Assembly: GCF_947503415.1 (NCBI RefSeq) | Contig: NZ_CANNDS010000002.1 | Coordinates: 558,001-622,000, forward strand | DNA from: an uncultured Tateyamaria sp. | GTDB lineage: Bacteria; Pseudomonadota; Alphaproteobacteria; Rhodobacterales; Rhodobacteraceae | Direction: 5' to 3' | Length of the DNA stretch: 64,000 bases | Shown here: piece by piece, positions 18,201 through 26,315 of the stretch | Numbering within the stretch: the stretch's first letter is position 1 | How the letters are laid out: the number at the start of each line of letters is the position of its first letter | Position numbers and translations under genes: made by a program | The notes under the pieces: model-generated | Databases searched by the model: none | Seen by the model: the letters and a program-made list of their open reading frames with translations, nothing else | What the model was told of the DNA's origin: nothing

Positions 18201-18721
18201 ACCTGTCAGGCTACCTGATGTATCCGAAGGTCTTCCTTGATTACATGGGCCGTCACCGCACCTATGGCCCGGTCCGCTCTTTGCCGACCAAGACGTTCTT
18301 CTACGGCATGAAGCCCGGCAACGAAATCACGGCCGAGATCGACCCGGGCAAGACCCTTGAAATTCGCCTGCAGGCCGTGGGTGAGACGAACGAGGACGGT
18401 GAAGTGCGCGTGTTCTTTGAACTCAACGGCCAACCTCGTACAATCCGGGTGCCCAACCGTCTGGTCAAATCGCAGACCGTGTCGCGCCCGAAGGCAGAGG
18501 ATGGCAACACAAGCCATATCGGCGCGCCGATGCCCGGTGTCGTTGCGAGCGTTGGTGTCACGCCCGGTCAGGAGGTCTGCGAAGGTGACCTGCTTTTGAC
18601 CATCGAAGCGATGAAGATGGAAACCGGCATCCATGCCGAACGCGATGCGGTGGTCAAGGCCGTGCACGTCGCACCCGGTGGCCAGATCGACGCCAAGGAC
18701 TTGCTGGTCGAGTTGGAGTGA
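15275..18721 (+). CDS. pyc: Pyruvate carboxylase
   Basis: A single-chain, 1148-aa biotin enzyme converting pyruvate, bicarbonate and ATP to oxaloacetate (anaplerosis). Domains in order: biotin carboxylase (about 1-460, with SWGGGGRGMR and EVNPRVQVEHTVTE), carboxyltransferase (about 535-800, TTMRDGHQSLLATRMR and the FHTHDTAGSAV metal ligands), and a biotin carboxyl carrier domain at the end with EAMKMET (biotinyl Lys1114). GGGGGGGAG lies just before the ATG. The stop overlaps the GTG of the next gene. Length and domains are normal for the family. Confidence 0.98.
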   Translation: MPDFKKILIANRGEIAIRIMRAANEMGKKTVAVFAEEDKLGLHRFKADEAYRIGEGLGPVAAYLSIDEMIRVARESGADAIHPGYGLLSENPDFVDACEKNGITFIGPKSETMRALGDKASARRVAVEAGVPVIPATEVLGDDMKAIKKEAKEVGYPLMLKASWGGGGRGMRPIMGEDEVEEKVLEGRREAEAAFGNGEGYLEKMITRARHVEVQILGDKHGGMYHLFERDCSVQRRNQKVVERAPAPYLTNAQRTEICDLGYKICKHVNYECAGTVEFLMDMETSKFYFIEVNPRVQVEHTVTEEVTGIDIVRAQILIAEGKTIAEATGKPTQDDIVLTGHALQTRVTTEDPQNNFIPDYGRITAYRSATGMGIRLDGGTAYAGGVITRYYDSLLTKVTSKGPTPEIAIARMDRALREFRIRGVSTNIAFVENLLKHPTFLNNEYTTKFIDETPDLFQFKRRRDRGTKVLTYIADITVNGHPEVKDRPRPRTDIKDPKPPQLQADPSHQMGTRNLLEQKGPQAVADWMKQQQQLLITDTTMRDGHQSLLATRMRSYDMIKVAPAYAANLPQLFSMECWGGATFDVAYRFLQECPWQRLRDLRERMPNLMTQMLLRGANGVGYTNYPDNVVQEFVRVAASSGVDVFRVFDSLNWVENMRVAMDAVQEQNKICEGTVCYTGDIMDPDRAKYDLKYYVDMGNQLKDAGAHILGLKDMAGLLKPAAATQLIRALKQEVGLPIHFHTHDTAGSAVATILAASEAGVDAVDCAMDALSGNTSQATLGTVVEALQHTDRDTGLDINAVRDISDYWDAVRAHYAAFESGMQAPSSEVYLHEMPGGQFTNLKAQARSLGLEERWPEVARTYADVNQMFGDIVKVTPSSKVVGDMALMMVSQNLSRAEVEDPAKDVAFPDSVVDMMRGNLGQPPGGFPHDIQAKILKGEAPNTTRPGADVPPVDLEATRTDLSDQLEGKDIDDEDLSGYLMYPKVFLDYMGRHRTYGPVRSLPTKTFFYGMKPGNEITAEIDPGKTLEIRLQAVGETNEDGEVRVFFELNGQPRTIRVPNRLVKSQTVSRPKAEDGNTSHIGAPMPGVVASVGVTPGQEVCEGDLLLTIEAMKMETGIHAERDAVVKAVHVAPGGQIDAKDLLVELE

Positions 18722-19395
18722 CCCCACCGCTGGGCGCATGGGGTTTGACGGGTTCGCCCGTACCCCTGCCCGGCGGCCATCGAAACACCGTGCTGCGCGT
18801 GGGCAACCACGTACTCAAAACCACCCGGCGGTCAGAGGCCGCGATTGCCTGGCTGCTGCCGGTGGCAAAGCATGCGCTTGAATCAGGCTTGAACGTACCT
18901 GTTCCGATGCGGTCCCATGATGGCAGTTTTGTCGTTGAAGGATGGACCTGTGAGCCTTTTTGCCCCGGCCGCCCAACGTCGCCTGTCCATATTGCGGATC
19001 GCATGACCCGTTTCCACGTGTCGGCGTCTAACCTGCCTCAGCGGGACGGCTTTGCAAGTGCACATGACCTGCTGACCTGCACCAAGGGCGGAGACGTGGA
19101 CCTTGATGCGATGCTCGAAGACCTTGTTACCCGCTTGCGGGCTGCGTGGGTATCCGTTGGCCGCGACAGCACCATCGTGCACGGCGATCTCAACGCGGCA
19201 AACATCCTCACGGCAGCAGATGGCACGGTCACATTGGTGGATTGGGACGAAGCCCGGCGCGATGCACCTGTCTTTGATACGGCCGCATGGTCGGACGCCC
19301 CAAGCCCGGCTGCAACGCTGGCATGGGAAGTCGCCTGTTCGTGGCAGATCGAGCCATCACATGCGCGCCGGGTTGCACAATTGTTTACAGACTGA
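18718..19395 (+). CDS. APH-family phosphotransferase (small-molecule kinase-like)
   Basis: A 225-aa protein of the aminoglycoside/choline kinase fold: a degenerate nucleotide loop (GGHRNTVLRVGNHVLKTT), catalytic loop HGDLNAANIL (about 155-164) and metal motif LVDWDEA. The GTG start (18718) overlaps the pyc stop (GTGA), so translation is coupled. Substrate unknown; nothing suggests antibiotic resistance. It could act on a sugar, amino alcohol or protein. Confidence 0.78.
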   Translation: MTPPLGAWGLTGSPVPLPGGHRNTVLRVGNHVLKTTRRSEAAIAWLLPVAKHALESGLNVPVPMRSHDGSFVVEGWTCEPFCPGRPTSPVHIADRMTRFHVSASNLPQRDGFASAHDLLTCTKGGDVDLDAMLEDLVTRLRAAWVSVGRDSTIVHGDLNAANILTAADGTVTLVDWDEARRDAPVFDTAAWSDAPSPAATLAWEVACSWQIEPSHARRVAQLFTD

Positions 19396-19485
19396 AACGC
19401 GGCAACGGTAAGGCCCGTTTGTCGCTTGCAAGCGGCAGGTGAAATGGAAAACGTGCGGGCACATCCCTTTGGTCAGGACTTGCCT

Positions 19486-20634
19486 ATGCCCACCCCCAGC
19501 AACCGCGCCACATGGTTGGCCGTCTCGGCCATGTTTGTACTGAACGGCGCACTTTACGGCATGTGGGCGTCCCGCATTCCGGCTGCCGCGCAACTGCATG
19601 GGCTGGACAAGGCGGATCTTGGTCTTTTGCTGCTGCTTCTGGCAGGCGGTGCGATTGCCGCCTTCCCGCTGGCCGGCAGGGTCGCAGACGCCCGGGGTGC
19701 GGCACCTGTTACATTGGCCATTGCCGTCGCCTATGCGGTGGCGCTTTGCTTGATCGGGCTGGCCCCATCGGTTGCGTGGCTCGCGTTGGCCTTGTTCGCC
19801 TTTGGGGCCACGCACGGGGCCATGGATGTTGCGATGAACACCTGGGCAGGCGAGGCTGAGGCGCATATTGCACGCCCGGTCATGTCATCCTTTCATGCAA
19901 TGTTCAGCCTTGGCGCGGGCCTGGGTGCGGCATCAGGCTATGCGGCGGAGCGGATGGAGATCGGCATTGCACCGCATTTCATCATCGGCGCGGCGATCAT
20001 TCTGGTTTTGACCATGATGCTTGCCCGTGTTCCGTGGGCATCCCAAAAACAAGGCAGCGGTGCAAAGCCTCCTCTCTTTCCCTTTCCACGCGGTCCGCTG
20101 ATCGCTGTGGGGCTGATCGCCTTTTGCTCGTCCATGGGCGAAGGCGCGATGGTTGACTGGAGCGCCCTGTTCCTTGTCGACATTGCGCAAGTCGACGGCG
20201 CACGCGCAGCCCTTGGATACACGATCTTCTCGGTTGCAATGGTCGTGACCCGGCTGCTGGGTGATCAGGTCACCTACCGCCTCGGGCCCGTCAAGACAGC
20301 CCGGCTTGCAGGCGTTTTTGCAACAATTGGCACGTTGTTTGCGGTTGGTTTCGCCAGCTACGGCATGGCGTTGCTGGGCTTTGTATTCATGGGCGTGGGC
20401 TATGCGGTGATCATGCCGCTGGCCTTTTCGCGCGCCGCACGCGACCCGCACCTGCCACCGGGGTCGGCCATCGCAAGCGTGGCGACATTGGGCTATGGCG
20501 GACTGCTCCTCGGGCCACCTGTGATCGGATTTATTGCCCATGCCACATCATTGCGGCTGGGCTTTGGGGTGTTGGCGGCGCTGGCTGGCTTGATCATCGT
20601 ACTGGCCTACGCCGTGCGCCGCCCGTCAAACTAA
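19486..20634 (+). CDS. MFS transporter (YbjJ/fucose-permease-like)
   Basis: A 382-aa protein with 12 predicted membrane helices. The N-terminal pattern LNGALYGMWASRIPAAAQLHGL and the GATHGAMDVAMNTWAGEAE segment in the first half are typical of the YbjJ-type branch of the major facilitator superfamily. The ATG at 19486 has AGGAC about 9 nt upstream; earlier in-frame starts (19426, 19444) have weaker sites. It converges with the NTF2-like gene, overlapping by 4 bp. Substrate not predictable. Confidence 0.88.
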   Translation: MPTPSNRATWLAVSAMFVLNGALYGMWASRIPAAAQLHGLDKADLGLLLLLLAGGAIAAFPLAGRVADARGAAPVTLAIAVAYAVALCLIGLAPSVAWLALALFAFGATHGAMDVAMNTWAGEAEAHIARPVMSSFHAMFSLGAGLGAASGYAAERMEIGIAPHFIIGAAIILVLTMMLARVPWASQKQGSGAKPPLFPFPRGPLIAVGLIAFCSSMGEGAMVDWSALFLVDIAQVDGARAALGYTIFSVAMVVTRLLGDQVTYRLGPVKTARLAGVFATIGTLFAVGFASYGMALLGFVFMGVGYAVIMPLAFSRAARDPHLPPGSAIASVATLGYGGLLLGPPVIGFIAHATSLRLGFGVLAALAGLIIVLAYAVRRPSN

Positions 20635-20981
20635 CCCTTGTTGTAGTAGAACACTTCGCGGACAACCTTGCCGTCCTTCCAGGTCTGGAAAGCGACCTGC
20701 CGCTGGGTGATCCGTTCGCCACCCGTGGGGGTCATGTCGAAAACCCATTCCACGGCCGCTTGATCGCCATCCACCACCACGCGGCCAACGCTGGCGCCAT
20801 GAAACGTCACATTGGCGACGAACTGTTCCTCAAAGGCTCGGTTTGCATCCTTGCCGACACGATCCTCGACCCCGTTCTCGCTCATCACCACGTCGTCAGC
20901 ATAATATTCCTCGAACGTTTCAAGGATTTCGCCGCGCAGAGTGCCGTCGATGACGGCTTGTACGTTCTCTCGAATAGACAT
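20631..20981 (-). CDS. SnoaL/NTF2-like protein
   Basis: A 116-aa protein with the cone-shaped NTF2 fold pattern: N-terminal helices (VQAVIDGTLRGEILETFEEYYADDVVMSE) then alternating strands (VTFHGASVGRVVVDGDQAAVEWVFD ... RQVAFQTWKDGKVVREVFYY). Such proteins are small isomerases/hydrolases or ligand-binding domains; no catalytic residues can be assigned. AAGGAG stands before the ATG at 20981. Confidence 0.82.
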   Translation of the reverse strand: MSIRENVQAVIDGTLRGEILETFEEYYADDVVMSENGVEDRVGKDANRAFEEQFVANVTFHGASVGRVVVDGDQAAVEWVFDMTPTGGERITQRQVAFQTWKDGKVVREVFYYNKG

Positions 20982-21066
20982 CTGGTGTCTCCTTGTTTAG
21001 CTCACCTACAGGTATGCAAAGCGCGGCTGTTTTAATCACGCGTTGTCACGCAGATAAGGTGCACAC

Positions 21067-21444
21067 ATGCACATCATGTCTTTCACGATTCTGGTGCCTG
21101 ACTACAACGCAGGTATCGCATTTTTCTGTCATACGCTGGGCTTCGAGGTGGTGGCCGACATCGATCAGGGGCGCAAGCGCTGGGTGGAAGTGCGCGCGCC
21201 GGGTGCTCAGACGTCAATCATTCTGGCACGTGCCGACGGACCTGAGCAGGTGGCCGCGATCGGGGAACAGGGGGGTGGTCGGGTCTGGCTGTTTCTTCAC
21301 ACCGACGACTTTGCGCGCGATCATGCGCATCTGTTGTCCCGTGGCGTGACCTTCGAAGAAGAGCCGCGCCACGAGCCATATGGCACGGTTGCCGTCTTTC
21401 GTGACCCGTTTGGCAATCGCTGGGATCTGATCCAGCGGACCTGA
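21067..21444 (+). CDS. VOC-family (glyoxalase/bleomycin-resistance fold) protein
   Basis: A 125-aa single VOC domain: FTILVPDYNAGIAFFCHTLGFEVVADI at the N-terminus and GTVAVFRDPFGNRWDLIQ at the C-terminus, the usual paired beta-alpha-beta-beta-beta modules. Metal ligands are not obvious apart from the DPFGNRWDL end. The ATG at 21067 has AAGGTG upstream; an in-frame ATG at 21076 is possible. Enzymatic role unknown. Confidence 0.85.
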   Translation: MHIMSFTILVPDYNAGIAFFCHTLGFEVVADIDQGRKRWVEVRAPGAQTSIILARADGPEQVAAIGEQGGGRVWLFLHTDDFARDHAHLLSRGVTFEEEPRHEPYGTVAVFRDPFGNRWDLIQRT

Positions 21445-21513
21445 CTTGGCGCAACTGAGCGTCTGTTGCCCTCGGTGTTTGAGGCAACACCCGCGCGGCC
21501 ATCCGTTCAAACG

Positions 21514-21645
21514 CTAGTGTGCCAAGGCTGCTTCGAAGATAGACTCCAGCGGCACGAAAGGCAGCGCTTCGCCCGAGGCGACGCAGCCAACAACGATGGC
21601 AAAGGCCAGAGTAATGGTTTTCGCGGTGGACAGAGTGATGTGCAT
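21514..21645 (-). CDS. Small secreted or membrane peptide (43 aa)
   Basis: ATG at 21645 with AGAGGG upstream, stop TAG at 21516-21514. The peptide starts MHITLSTAKTITLAFAIVVG, a Sec-signal-like or single membrane segment, followed by a short tail LPFVPLESIFEAALAH. It lies 20 nt downstream of the secreted protein gene on the same strand, so an operon is likely. No family recognised; it would be missed by standard length cut-offs. Confidence 0.55.
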   Translation of the reverse strand: MHITLSTAKTITLAFAIVVGCVASGEALPFVPLESIFEAALAH

Positions 21646-21665
21646 GTCGATGCCCTCTTTGTTGC

Positions 21666-22049
21666 CTAGTGCAGCTCGTCGTCTGGAATGACCGTTATTT
21701 CGCTTATGCCCGCGGTCCCAAAATCCAACATCAACGTAAAGACCTCCGGCGGATCAGAGGCAAAGGACAGGACCGCGTCAACGCCTACGTCTTCGGCGAA
21801 GCTGATGCTGACAGGGGTTCTCAGGTGGCCAGATGCCCCGCTGGCGTGAACGCCGTGCAAAACCACCGGGCCACCCAATCCTGTCAGGGTCAGGCGCAAG
21901 TCGACCTGCTTGTCTGATACGGTGGCCCGCTCGACCTCGATCAAAATGTCGGGACCATGCGGGCCATCATGTGCCATGGCTGGAAGCGCCGGAATGCACA
22001 TCCAGACCACGGCAAATGCAGACAACAGAAAACGCGAGTGGTGGCTCAT
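21666..22049 (-). CDS. Secreted periplasmic protein of unknown function
   Basis: A 127-aa protein with a clear signal peptide (about 1-26, ending PALPAMA, followed by mature HDGPHGPD). The mature part is a beta-rich domain (VDLRLTLTGLGGPVVLHGVHASGASG) of a size like periplasmic copper chaperones, but it lacks the Met/His set of PCuAC. The ATG at 22049 has AGAAGAGA upstream; a longer open frame exists but starts inside the tRNA region. Divergent from tRNA-Gly. Confidence 0.7.
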   Translation of the reverse strand: MSHHSRFLLSAFAVVWMCIPALPAMAHDGPHGPDILIEVERATVSDKQVDLRLTLTGLGGPVVLHGVHASGASGHLRTPVSISFAEDVGVDAVLSFASDPPEVFTLMLDFGTAGISEITVIPDDELH

Positions 22050-22122
22050 ATCTCTTCTACGGATGCACATGGACAATCCGTCGCGCAGACACAAATTTTT
22101 TGCAATACGCACCATTTTCCAC

Positions 22123-22151
22123 TTGCAGGGTCGGGCCGGTGTAAGTATCTC
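22123..22151 (+). promoter_or_regulatory. Candidate promoter of tRNA-Gly
   Basis: TTGCAG (22123-22128) and TATCTC (22146-22151) with 17-nt spacing end 17 nt before the mature tRNA 5' end, a typical distance. Confidence 0.45.
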
Positions 22152-22168
22152 ACGCCTCACCCAAGGAA

Positions 22169-22243
22169 GCGGGCGTAGCTCAGGGGTAGAGCATAACCTT
22201 GCCAAGGTTAGGGTCGGGCGTTCGAATCGCCTCGCCCGCTCCA
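22169..22243 (+). tRNA. tRNA-Gly(GCC)
   Basis: Full cloverleaf: acceptor GCGGGCG/CGCCCGC, D arm GCTC-AGGGGTAG-AGC, anticodon loop TTGCCAA (anticodon GCC) on stem TAACC/GGTTA, T arm with TTCGAAT, discriminator T and an encoded CCA (22241-22243). Confidence 0.97.
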
Positions 22244-22270
22244 ACATCCTCCCGAACGGGAGTGCAAATA

Positions 22271-22297
22271 AGACCGCCGAACCGGCGGTCTTTTTTT
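22271..22297 (+). terminator. Rho-independent terminator of tRNA-Gly
   Basis: AGACCGCCG/CGGCGGTCT stem (22271-22279 with 22283-22291), AAC loop, then seven T (22291-22297), 28 nt after the tRNA. Confidence 0.9.
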
Positions 22298-22451
22298 GTT
22301 TCAGTGCATTGAGCCCGCGACATATCACAAAACAGACGCAGGATTGTGAAAGATCGCGAACCGGCATCTGTCTAACTTAATTTACAGTTACCAACCTCAC
22401 AGCGTCCCCCCCGAGGCTTGGATAACCTCCAAAGATGTCCGGAAGGTCCTA

Positions 22452-23381
22452 ATGTTGTCTGAATCCCAAACGTCGCACCTGGTGTCCCGCCGAAGCTTTG
22501 GCTTCGGACTTGGCGCGACGGCACTGGCAGGCTTTGCCCCCCAAAGCGCCAGCTCAGCAATATCCAAGCGCCTTCGCATTGGTGACATCTCAGTGACCGC
22601 TCTGTCCGACGGTCACTTCGAATTGCCTCCGGCTGCCTTCTCCCCGCAGCCGGAGGCAACTTCGACCCAAACACAATTAGTCGGCGCGAATGCGTGGCTG
22701 ATCGAGACCGGGAACCGCCGCATGCTGGTCGATACCGGGTCTGGCGAAACACTCAGGGGCAAGTACCCGCAGACAGGTCACCTGCCTGCGGCTCTGGCCC
22801 ATGCCGGTGTGTCACCTGACCAGATCACCGACATCATCATCACTCACATGCATGCAGATCACATCGGAGGTCTGATGCAGGGTGGCATCTCGCGCTACCC
22901 GAATGCCATGCTTCATCTTTGCGAAGTCGAATGGCGGTATTGGGCCGCGCCCGAACGCGCCCAGCTTGTGGCCCCTGCCCAGCGACCGCTTGCCAACTTG
23001 ATCGCCGGTCTGATGGATCAAATGGCCTACCGCATCGCCGTGCATCGCCCAAACGGTGATCTTGGTTCCGGTGTCTGGCTCGAATCCGCTCCCGGCCACA
23101 CGCCCGGCCACCAGGTCGTTCATGTGTCGTCGGGCGCAAACAGCCTGCTTTTGCTGGGCGATGTGTTGATTTCCGGCCCGCTGCAATTTGCTCAACCTGA
23201 CATCCGGTACGTGCTGGATGATGATCCAGACCTTGCCGCCGCGACCCGAACGGTCATGTTCGACCGCATCATGACGGACGGGTTGATGTTTGCCGCCACG
23301 CACCTCATCCATGGCGGCGCGCACAAGCTGGATGCACATCCCCGCGGCGGCTACCACGCCGAAAAGATTTACGCGTCTTAA
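22452..23381 (+). CDS. Exported MBL-fold metallo-hydrolase (Tat-type signal)
   Basis: A 309-aa metallo-beta-lactamase-fold protein. The N-terminus has SRRSFGFGLGATALAGF, a twin-Arg export signal with cleavage near 34, so it probably folds with metal before export. The zinc motif THMHADHIGG is at about 130-139; further ligands lie in SAPGHTPGHQVV, LLLGDVLI and the His near the C-terminus. Most like lactonase/quorum-quenching or arylsulfatase-type members of the family; substrate open. Confidence 0.85.
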   Translation: MLSESQTSHLVSRRSFGFGLGATALAGFAPQSASSAISKRLRIGDISVTALSDGHFELPPAAFSPQPEATSTQTQLVGANAWLIETGNRRMLVDTGSGETLRGKYPQTGHLPAALAHAGVSPDQITDIIITHMHADHIGGLMQGGISRYPNAMLHLCEVEWRYWAAPERAQLVAPAQRPLANLIAGLMDQMAYRIAVHRPNGDLGSGVWLESAPGHTPGHQVVHVSSGANSLLLLGDVLISGPLQFAQPDIRYVLDDDPDLAAATRTVMFDRIMTDGLMFAATHLIHGGAHKLDAHPRGGYHAEKIYAS

Positions 23382-23416
23382 CTTCTCTGCCTCCCCCGCA
23401 ACAATATGAAAGAAAG

Positions 23417-23434
23417 TGTCAACTTAAATTGACA
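23417..23434 (+). promoter_or_regulatory. Inverted repeat TGTCAA-N6-TTGACA before the AraC gene
   Basis: TGTCAA (23417-23422) and TTGACA (23429-23434) form a dyad; the right half is also a perfect -35 hexamer. It lies about 70 nt before the AraC-family gene and could be its promoter/operator. Confidence 0.4.
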
Positions 23435-23501
23435 TACTTGGTGTTACTGAACCTTGGCGTGGTGCGCGCGCTGATGACATCAAACAGAAGGTCAATTGCC
23501 G

Positions 23502-24449
23502 GTGCACTCAGCTTTTTCATTGCCTGTTCCCGCGTCCGATGGATCCTATGATGCCTTGTACGGCTCGCTTTATGCGGACTTTCCGCAGGATGCGCGTCAG
23601 ATCGGAACACCGCGATTTTCGATGATCAAGGCGCAGCAAAATGCGCATGCCACGACAGACCCCTCGGTGCCGCAGCTCGTTCTGCGGTCGTTGTCGCGCA
23701 GTGGGATGACCCACAACACGGTCGATTGTGGCGACGGGGTCAAATCCCTGTCCACCGTGCCGGGCAGTTTTTACGTGGCACCGCCCAATGCCATCGCCGA
23801 CTGGGAAAGCGACGGCAAGCACGACATCTCGTTGCTGGCCATACCGCATGACTATGTGAGCGACCTTCTGGAAACGAATACGGGAGAGGCGGTGTCCAAC
23901 CTCCTGGATCCAATCCTGAATACGCAACTGGTTGACCCGGCCCTCGATCACATGATGGAACAGATCTGGAGCGCAAGTGTGCAAGACAGCAAGGGCGCCG
24001 CACTGCAGGCCGACGGCTTGCTGCTGACGATGATGGGGCGACTGGTCGCCCATGCCGACGAGCGATCAAAAACGAGGGTCAAGGTCTCGGGCACCAAACC
24101 TCTGGACCCCGCCCGCCTTAAACGGGTTGTCGACTATATAGAGGCGCATTTAGGCGAGGTGATCGCGATGCCCGATCTGGCGCAGGTTGCCTGTCTGTCG
24201 CAACACCATTTCGCCCGGGTCTTTCGCGCCGCCACTGGCATGTCGCCGCATGCCTATGTCACCCAAAAACGCATCGAGCATGCGCAGACCCTGTTGCTTA
24301 CCACCAACACGCCTCTGGTCCAGGTTGCGCTGATTTGCGGCTTTGGCACTCAGGCCCATTTTTCGACTGTTTTCAAAAAGTTGGTCGGTGTTCCGCCCAA
24401 GCGATTCCAATCCGAGCGGCGGCGTGAGCGCAGCGTTGTTTTTGGCTAG
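23502..24449 (+). CDS. AraC-family transcriptional regulator
   Basis: About 315 aa: an N-terminal effector/dimer domain (to about 195) and a C-terminal AraC/XylS double helix-turn-helix (VVDYIEAHLGEVIAMPDLAQ, then LVQVALICGFGTQAHFSTVF ending GVPPKRFQ). I prefer GTG at 23502, about 10 nt after AGAAGG; a TTG at 23496 is in frame. The upstream MBL hydrolase is co-directional and may be a target. The stop overlaps the convergent AsnC-domain gene by 4 bp. Confidence 0.88.
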   Translation: MHSAFSLPVPASDGSYDALYGSLYADFPQDARQIGTPRFSMIKAQQNAHATTDPSVPQLVLRSLSRSGMTHNTVDCGDGVKSLSTVPGSFYVAPPNAIADWESDGKHDISLLAIPHDYVSDLLETNTGEAVSNLLDPILNTQLVDPALDHMMEQIWSASVQDSKGAALQADGLLLTMMGRLVAHADERSKTRVKVSGTKPLDPARLKRVVDYIEAHLGEVIAMPDLAQVACLSQHHFARVFRAATGMSPHAYVTQKRIEHAQTLLLTTNTPLVQVALICGFGTQAHFSTVFKKLVGVPPKRFQSERRRERSVVFG

Positions 24450-24685
24450 AAAACCTTGAACGTCATGGTTGTCAGAGACCGCTCGATCCCTTCGATGTCC
24501 AAAAGTTCGTCATTGATGTACTTGCCCACATCCTGTCCTTCGGGAATGTAGACCTTCATCAGCAAGTCATAGTCACCGGATGTCGAATACAGTTCGGAAT
24601 GGATTTCGCGCAGCGCGATCTCTTCGGCGACCTTGTAGGTCGATCCGGGGCGGCAGCGGATCTGGATGAAGACGCAAGTTGTCAT
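24446..24685 (-). CDS. Stand-alone Lrp/AsnC ligand-binding (RAM) domain protein
   Basis: A 79-aa protein equal to the effector domain of Lrp/AsnC regulators without the helix-turn-helix: MTTCVFIQIRCRPGSTYKVA, then LYSTSGDYDLLMKVYIPEG and GIERSLTTMTFKVF. Such single-domain proteins bind amino acids and form rings, and may hetero-assemble with full regulators. The ATG at 24685 is preferred; a weak start at 24718 is possible. Confidence 0.85.
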   Translation of the reverse strand: MTTCVFIQIRCRPGSTYKVAEEIALREIHSELYSTSGDYDLLMKVYIPEGQDVGKYINDELLDIEGIERSLTTMTFKVF

Positions 24686-24829
24686 GGGGCATGGGCCTTT
24701 TGCTGCGGTGATCTGCACCCGTTAGTGGCACGTCTGCACAGGTGGGGGCAAGCATGACGGCCCGCCCCTTGGCGGCACTGCCCTGCCCGCCTATAGAAGG
24801 CGCAACATGGCTTTGGCAGGAGGCGCGCG

Positions 24830-25417
24830 ATGCGCAGCAGCACCCTTACCCGCACCACGGCAGAGACCGACATTTCGGTGACGCTCGATCTGGATGGCAC
24901 CGGTCAGTATGACAACGAAACGGGCGTGGGATTCTTTGATCACATGCTGGACCAATTGGCCCGGCACGCGCTGATCGACATGAGGGTGCGGTGCAAGGGG
25001 GACCTGCACATTGACGACCACCACACGGTTGAGGATGTGGGCATCGCGATTGGTCAGGCTCTCAGCGAAGCCGTTGGAAACAAAAAGGGAATCCAGCGCT
25101 ACGGGTCCTGCCTGCTGCCTATGGACGACGCCCTTGTGCGCGCTGCGCTGGACCTGTCGGGGCGGCCGTTTCTGGTGTGGAATGTGGACCTGCCGACATC
25201 CAAGATCGGCACCTTTGACACCGAGCTTGTCCGCGAATTCTTTCAGGCGCTCAGCACCCATGGCGGCATTACGCTGCACGTGGACATGCTGCACGGGCTC
25301 AACAGCCACCACATTGCCGAAGCAGCCTTCAAGGCCGTGGCCCGCGCATTGCGGATCGCGTTGGAGGTGGACGCGCGCGTGGCAGATGCGATCCCTTCGA
25401 CCAAGGGCAGCTTATGA
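24830..25417 (+). CDS. hisB: Imidazoleglycerol-phosphate dehydratase
   Basis: A 195-aa HisB, step 7 of histidine synthesis, Mn-dependent. Metal-binding motifs are intact: [15 protein letters not shown], the [14 protein letters not shown] segment and [18 protein letters not shown] lies before the ATG. It is the monofunctional bacterial form without the phosphatase domain. ATGA overlap with hisH indicates coupled translation. Confidence 0.97.
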   Translation: MRSSTLTRTTAETDISVTLDLDGTGQYDNETGVGFFDHMLDQLARHALIDMRVRCKGDLHIDDHHTVEDVGIAIGQALSEAVGNKKGIQRYGSCLLPMDDALVRAALDLSGRPFLVWNVDLPTSKIGTFDTELVREFFQALSTHGGITLHVDMLHGLNSHHIAEAAFKAVARALRIALEVDARVADAIPSTKGSL

Positions 25418-26052
25418 GCCTCACGGTTCTGATCGACTATGAAAGCGGCAATCTGCACTCGGCGGAAAAGGCGTTCGAGCGGATGGCGCGCGAGGCGGAT
25501 GCGGGCACCGTAGTAGTATCGTCAGACGCGGATGTGGTGGCCAAGGCGGACCGGATTGTGCTGCCTGGCGACGGGGCGTTTCCGGCCTGTGCCGCGGCGC
25601 TGCGTGGGTCGGGTGTCTATGACGCCCTTGTGGAAGCCGTTGAAAACAAAGGCAGACCCTTTCTGGGTATCTGTGTGGGCATGCAGTTGATGGCCGCGTG
25701 GGGGCGGGAGTATTCCGACACGCCGGGCCTTGGTTGGGTGGATGGGGAGGTGGTGCACATTGACCCCTCTGATCCGTCCTTGAAGGTGCCGCATATGGGT
25801 TGGAACGATCTGGTTCTGGACACAGACCACGCTGTCTTTGAAGGTGTGTCCACGGGTGATCACACATACTTCGTGCACTCCTACCATTTCGAGGTGGCGG
25901 ACCCTGCGATGCGGTTGGCGCATGTGGACTACGGCGGCGATGTCACGGCTGTGGTGGGCCGGGACACGATGCTGGGCATGCAGTTCCATCCGGAGAAAAG
26001 TCAGGATGTGGGGCTGCGGTTAATCCGGAATTTTCTGACCTGGGCGCCGTGA
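25414..26052 (+). CDS. hisH: Imidazole glycerol phosphate synthase, glutaminase subunit
   Basis: A 212-aa class I glutamine amidotransferase that supplies ammonia to HisF. The catalytic triad is visible: Cys87 in GICVGMQLM, and His192/Glu194 in QFHPEKSQD; the PGDGAFP oxyanion strand is present. Starts 4 bp inside hisB. Its partner hisF lies 0.6 kb away on the other strand. Confidence 0.97.
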   Translation: MSLTVLIDYESGNLHSAEKAFERMAREADAGTVVVSSDADVVAKADRIVLPGDGAFPACAAALRGSGVYDALVEAVENKGRPFLGICVGMQLMAAWGREYSDTPGLGWVDGEVVHIDPSDPSLKVPHMGWNDLVLDTDHAVFEGVSTGDHTYFVHSYHFEVADPAMRLAHVDYGGDVTAVVGRDTMLGMQFHPEKSQDVGLRLIRNFLTWAP

Positions 26053-26249
26053 CATACGGTTTGGGTGTCATGGGGTGAGTCGGGGCCTGCGTTTACCTTG
26101 TTTTCATGGAGATTGACGCCAAAAACAGGGTGTCACCCCCCGTGCACCATGCGTACACCCCCTGTGCACCCCCAACGAGCGGATGTTTGGGGGTTAACGC
26201 AACGGGCGGTGATCCAAAGGCCGCTTCGCGACGCGATTCATGTGTGAAT

Positions 26250-26294
26250 GGGGGCCAGCCCCCAAACCCCCGGGATATTTGGAGCCAGAAGAAG
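26250..26294 (+). repeat. Intergenic GC-palindrome repeat, copy A
   Basis: GGGGGC-CA-GCCCCC-type palindrome followed by ACCCCCGGGATATTTGG and a GCCAGAAGAAG tail. Same architecture as the copies at 27500-27553 (+), 40263-40312 (-) and 60030-60072 (-). The rest of 26053-26315 holds no gene. Confidence 0.7.
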
Positions 26295-26315
26295 AAATTT
26301 GGTTATGCGGTATAA

